Below are positions 16,074 to 19,403 of a stretch of DNA of 19,403 bases, piece by piece. Location: NCBI GenBank assembly GCA_963738325.1, contig CAVTWD010000019.1, forward strand, positions 1 to 19,403. The letters run 5' to 3'. Position 1 is the first letter of the stretch, and each line of letters starts with the position of its first letter. Position numbers and translations under genes: made by a program. The DNA is from CAVTWD01 sp963738325 (GTDB lineage Bacteria; Actinomycetota; Acidimicrobiia; Acidimicrobiales; Ilumatobacteraceae). A model generated the notes under the pieces. It did not search any database, had not been told where the DNA came from, and saw nothing but the letters and a program-made list of their open reading frames with translations.

Positions 16074-16593
16074 TCACGGCTTGCCGAAGGTGGCCACCCG
16101 CTCGACGTCGCACACGAACAGGGCGCGGCGCTCGTCGATCCCGGGTCGCGCAGCCCGTACGGCGGCGGCTGCTGCGTGTACTTCGTCCAGATGCGGTCCA
16201 GCTGGGCGGTGACCCGCTCACCCACGGCGGGGTCGTCCTCGGACAGCTCCTCGTTGGCGCTGCAGCGGATGCTGACCCAGTGGTACGCGTGGTCGGGGTT
16301 GACCAGCACCAGGGTCAGGTGCGGGTTCTTGCGGTCCAGCCGTACTTCCTGCGGTGGGTGGCCACGTTGACCAGCACCTTGTCGTCCTCGTAGTCGAACC
16401 ACATCGGGGTCAGGTTGGGTCGCCCGTCGCCGCCGATGACCGCCAGCACGCAGGCGAATCGGTCGATCCAGCAGCTGCTTCTACATCGGATCGAGATCGT
16501 CGAGCGAGCCGATCTCGACTGCCGCCCGACGCTGAACTGCTCGGGTTGCAGCCCGGAGGCGACGTCCAGGAACTCGGCCACTCGAATGGTCAT
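16074..16593 (-). CDS. PPOX-class (pyridoxamine 5'-phosphate oxidase fold) flavin or F420 enzyme (frameshifted)
   Basis: A split-barrel fold protein of the FMN- or F420-dependent PPOX class. Its core reads DRFACVLAVIGGDGRPNLTP, then MWFDYEDDKVLVNVATHRRK, NPHLTLVLVNPDHAYHWVSI and VGERVTAQLDRIWTKYTQQP. It ends DVERVATFGKP before a TGA at 16076-16074. Family members reduce or oxidise small substrates; which cofactor is used cannot be told. ATG 16593 gives MTIRVAEFLDVASGLQPEQF. The next 20 or so codons are frame-disturbed (16470-16530), so the true start could be further in. Other indels lie near 16340 and 16140. A GGGGGG run sits a few bases upstream of the start. It is the first gene of the leftward operon and is divergent from the GntR regulator. 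Confidence 0.78.
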
Positions 16594-16671
16594 GCCGATC
16601 CCCCCAGCACACGATTAGTACGCTCAATGGTGGCTCATCATCCGTACCGGCAGCGCATGGTGTCAAGGAGC
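16594..16671. promoter_or_regulatory. Divergent PPOX / GntR control region
   Basis: This 78-base spacer should hold both promoters and a GntR operator. The only symmetry I find is GTACG (16618-16622) and CGTAC (16643-16647), 20 bases apart. AAGGAG at 16665-16670 is too close to ATG 16672 to serve it well, so the GntR start may be slightly different. The operator assignment is weak. Confidence 0.3.
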
Positions 16672-17439
16672 ATGACCATCATCGGACTTGACCGCCAACC
16701 TTGTCCGGCCATTTACTACGTCATGGGTCCGACGGCGCACGCGGTGCTGCCGAGCAGCTGCGGCGGACATCCGGGAACAGCGCTACCCCGAGCGGCTACC
16801 GACCGAGGCCGAGCTGGTGCGCACCCACGGCGTAGTCGCCAGACCGTGCGTCGCGCCTTCCAGGACCTGGTGGCCGGGGCGTCGTCTACCGAGTGCCGGG
16901 GAGAGGACCTCGGCCTACGAGGGCGAGAGCAAGTACCTGCGCTCGTTCGGCTCCATCGAGGACCTCCTCGCCCTGTCGCTGGACACCGAGATGGAGGTGG
17001 TCGAGCCGCCCGCCCGCTGGTCGACCTCGAGCCGCCCGGGCGGCTGCGGCTCGACCACGACGACGTCGTCTCCATGACCTTCCGTCGCTGCCACGAAGTT
17101 CAGCCGTTCTGGGTCACGACGATCTGGTGCCGGTCACGGTCGGCCGCCGGCTGATGTTCCCGCGGGACCTGACCAAGGTCGGCGTCCCGCGGAGGTGGCG
17201 TGCTCAACATCGTTGCCACAAGCAGTACCATCGCGGCGCCGCAGCAGAGCGTGGCTGCGGTTCCAGCGCCGGCCGAGTTCGGGGCACAGATCGAGAATGT
17301 CCGCGCCGGTGCGCCATTCCCTGCGCATCAACCGCCCCTATTACTTCGACATAACTTAACCAGGTTGCGGTCGAGCTGGCCATCAACCACTGCAACCCCG
17401 GCGCCCGCTCGTCATGAGATCCAGGCTCCGAGCGACTGA
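16672..17439 (+). CDS. GntR-family regulator with UTRA domain, HutC subfamily (frameshifted)
   Basis: The wHTH half reads DIREQRYPERLPTEAELVRT, then a shifted frame SRQTVRRAFQDLVAG and the wing with YEGESKYLRSFGSIEDLLAL. The UTRA effector domain reads VDLEPPGRLRLDHDDVVSMT, FRRCH and RRLMFPRDLTKVGVP, then QSVAAVPAPAE, and a C-terminus close to VELAINHCNPA and EIQ before a TGA at 17437-17439. LPTEAEL and SRQTVRRAFQDLV are GntR hallmarks; the late 'V.A...A......G.P.L.I.R' layout is UTRA. At least six indels break it, making this one of the worst regions of the window. About 255 codons, normal length. It probably senses a catabolite and controls the divergent PPOX operon and the co-directional ThDP enzyme gene three bases downstream. 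Confidence 0.78.
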
Positions 17440-17442
17440 CAG

Positions 17443-19070
17443 ATGAGGCCAGGCGATCGCGGAGCTCGTCGCCGTCGGGCTCCGCCATGCGGGGGTCGAG
17501 GTCCTGTTCGGGCTGCCGGGCGGAGGGAGCAACCTGGACGTCATCGGGGCCGCCGAGGCCGAGGGGCTGCGGTTCGTCCTCGCCCACTCGGAGGGCGCGG
17601 CGGTGCTCATGGCCGCGGCCGCGGCCGCAGCTCACCGGCTGTCCGGGCGTGTGCGTCGTCACCCGCGGGCCAGGCGCAACGAGCGCGGTGAACGGCATCG
17701 CGCACGCGTGGCTCGACCGCCAACCCCTCCTCCTCATCAGCGACTGCGTGACGGCGGCGGACCGCGGTCGCGTCGCCCACCAGCGCCTCGACCACGCCGC
17801 GCTCTTCGGCCCGGTCACCAAGGGCTCGTTCGTCCTCGGCTCGGGGTCCACGGAGGCCGACGTGCGGGCCGCGGTCGCGCGCAGCCGCTCCGGTCCGCCC
17901 GGTCCCGTCCACCTCGACCTCGACCCGACCGCACCGGGAACCCCCATCGCGGCGGGCAATGGCGACCACGCCCGCGCGCCGGCCAACGTCGACGCCGTCC
18001 GTGACGCCCTCCGGACCGCTCAACGGCCCGTCGTCATCGCCGGCGTCGGGGCGACCGCCTCCGGCCTGCGCGGCCTCGTCGCCGGGTCGACCGTGCCCGT
18101 CCTCACGACCTACAAGGCCAAGGGCGTCGTGCCCGAGTCCGGGCCCAACGCGGCCGGGATCGCCACGGGCGCGACCATCGAGGCACCGCTCCTCAACGCC
18201 GCGGACCTCGTCGTCGGCGTGGGGCTCGATCCGGTCGAGCTCATCCCCGCGCCCTGGCCCTACACCGCGACCGTCGTCCTGCTCGGCACGTGGCCGACCG
18301 CGGCCGACGGCGCCTACTTCGGCGACCGCCTGCTGGACGAGGTCGTCGTGCCCGACCTGGATGCCGCGCTGCGCGGGCTCGCGCCCGACCTCCACTCGGA
18401 CTGGCCGGACGGCACTGCGCCGGACGCCCGGCACGCCGCGCTGGCCCGGGTGCTGGCCGCCGTCCCGAGCGAGCCGGTCGGTGTGCTCCCCCAGGCGGTG
18501 GTGGCCGCCGCCCGCGTGCTCGTGCCCGCCGGCACCGTGGCCACCGTCGACGCCGGTGCCCACATGCTGGCCGCCGTGCCGATGTGGGAGGTCGACGAAC
18601 CGGGCGAGCTCTTGATCTCGAGCGGGCTGGCGACGATGGGGTTCGCGGTCCCGGCGGCGATCGCGGCCGCACTCGTGCGGCCCGACCGGAAGGTCGTCTG
18701 CTGCACCGGGGACGGTGGTCTGGGGATGGCCCTGGCCGAGCTCGAGACGCTCGCTCGGCTCTGGCTGGACGTCATCGTCGTGGTGTTCGACGACCGGGCC
18801 CTCAGCCTGATCGCCATCAAGCAGGGCGACCACCAGGGCGGCGAGTCGGCCGTGCGCTATCGAACGGTCGACTTCGCCGGCGTGGCGGAGTCGCTCGGCG
18901 TGCCCGCCTTCCGCGCCGACAACGCCGACGAGCTCCACGACGCGCTGGCCAAGGCCCTGGCCCGGCGGGGACCGTGCCTCATCGACGTCGCCGTCGACCC
19001 GGCCGGCTACCCGGCGCTGCTCGACGCCATCCGGGGTAGTGCGTCGGAGGGCACCCCTCCAGAGCGATGA
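17443..19070 (+). CDS. Thiamine-diphosphate-dependent enzyme, acetolactate synthase-like
   Basis: A three-domain ThDP enzyme that makes or breaks a C-C bond next to a keto acid. N-terminal Pyr domain: AIAELVAVGLRHAGVEVLFG, LPGGGSNLDVIGAAEAEGLR, the catalytic Glu in LAHSEGAAVL, and GVCVVTRGPGATSAVNGIAH. Middle domain: ALRTAQRPVVIAGVGATASG. PP domain: LISSGLATMGFAVPAAIAAA and the ThDP/Mg motif GDGGLGMALAELETLARLWL ending VVVFDDRALSLIAIKQ. The usual Asn at the end of the GDG-X24-N motif is Asp here. One indel near 17455 and one near 17620 break the start; from there to the stop the frame is clean. About 542 codons. It follows the GntR gene by three bases and precedes MmcQ/YjbR. It could be a keto-acid decarboxylase or a ligase rather than a true IlvB: no ilvN lies nearby. 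Confidence 0.88.
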
Positions 19071-19077
19071 TCGTCGC

Positions 19078-19403
19078 GTGATCACCGAGGACGACGTCCG
19101 ACGCATCGCGTCGTCGCTCCCCCACACCACCGAACGCCCCTCGTACGGCACCCCCGGTTTCCGGGTGAAGGACCGGCTGTTCGCCCGCATCCGCGAGGAG
19201 GGCGACGTGCTCCTGGTCTGGTGCGAGGACGAAGGCGAGAAGCAGGCGCTCATCGCGTCCGAGCCGGCGACGTTCTTCACGACTCCCCACTACGACGGCC
19301 ATCCGTCCGTGCTCGTCCGCTTCGAGGCCGCCGACGTCGAGCTGCTCACCGAGCTGCTGACGGAGTCCTGGCGGCTCCGGGCACCGGCCAAGGTCGTCGC
19401 TGC
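19078..19403 (+). CDS. MmcQ/YjbR-family protein (partial at window end)
   Basis: From GTG 19078 the protein reads MITEDDVRRIASSLPHTTER, PSYGTPGFRVKDRLFARIRE and EGDVLLVWCEDEGEKQALIA, then FFTTPHYDGHPSVLVRFEAA and a helix DVELLTELLTESWRLRAPAK before the window ends. The order 'D...IA.SLP...E..SYG.P.F.V..K.FAR', 'F....HY.G.P.VLVR' and 'L.ELL..SW...AP' is the MmcQ/YjbR (DUF419-type) family, a CyaY-like fold sometimes called DNA-binding. The frame is clean. No function is inferred. It lies 7 bases after the ThDP enzyme stop and is probably co-transcribed. Confidence 0.85.
   Translation, partial: MITEDDVRRIASSLPHTTERPSYGTPGFRVKDRLFARIREEGDVLLVWCEDEGEKQALIASEPATFFTTPHYDGHPSVLVRFEAADVELLTELLTESWRLRAPAKVVA

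Noticed and set aside
16618..16647. GTACG/CGTAC pair as a GntR operator
   Set aside because: Five-base arms 20 bases apart occur by chance, and the usual HutC-type GT-N-TA-N-AC pattern is not seen. Noted only as a weak candidate.

Overview
The window is very GC-rich DNA from a high-GC Gram-positive. The IclR regulator divergent from leuCD, the dense ATGA gene junctions and the families present point to an actinobacterium, perhaps of the Acidimicrobiia type; that lineage is an inference. Nearly every gene is broken by one or more single-base frameshifts, including housekeeping prmC and leuC. I read this as indel error in a long-read assembly, not mass pseudogenisation, and most coordinates below join two or more frames. 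Frames that look intact are the alcohol dehydrogenase (5042-6127), the IclR regulator (12067-12723), a hypothetical protein (13179-13595) and the partial MmcQ/YjbR gene at the right edge.

Layout. (1) 1-248: 3' end of prmC (+). (2) 333-2717: a TetR regulator (-) divergent from a 14-TM DHA2-type MFS exporter (+), with an AT-rich operator/promoter island between them. (3) 2720-12009: a long leftward block. In transcription order it holds leuC, leuD, a small membrane protein, a DUF3592 protein, a thiolase-like protein, a nucleoside hydrolase, a zinc-type alcohol dehydrogenase, a 50-bp tandem repeat and an S9 (DPP-IV-like) peptidase. (4) 12067-13595: an IclR regulator of NdgR/LtbR type (+), a very short leftward gene and a hypothetical protein (+). 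(5) 13612-16593: a leftward operon PPOX-class oxidoreductase > FAD monooxygenase > tandem repeat > DUF3500 protein. (6) 16672-19403: divergent from it, a GntR/UTRA regulator, a ThDP-dependent acetolactate-synthase-like enzyme and MmcQ/YjbR (cut by the window end). Blocks 5 and 6 look like one GntR-controlled catabolic locus of unknown substrate.

The most interesting feature is a dispersed repeat found at three gene borders (4941-5045, 11960-12009, 14744-14895), always in the same orientation relative to the flanking leftward genes. Each full unit is 50 bp and is itself a 17-codon micro-ORF, MSERSERMARAAGSGDR-stop. The stop TGA of one unit overlaps the ATG of the next (ATGA). At 14744-14798 the last unit's stop overlaps the start codon of the DUF3500 gene; at 5042-5045 the first unit's ATG overlaps the stop of the alcohol dehydrogenase gene; at 12009 the unit is fused in frame to the 5' end of leuC. 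The repeat thus looks like a modular chain of translationally coupled micro-ORFs, each carrying a purine-rich ribosome-binding-like stretch, inserted exactly at gene junctions. I know of no description of it.
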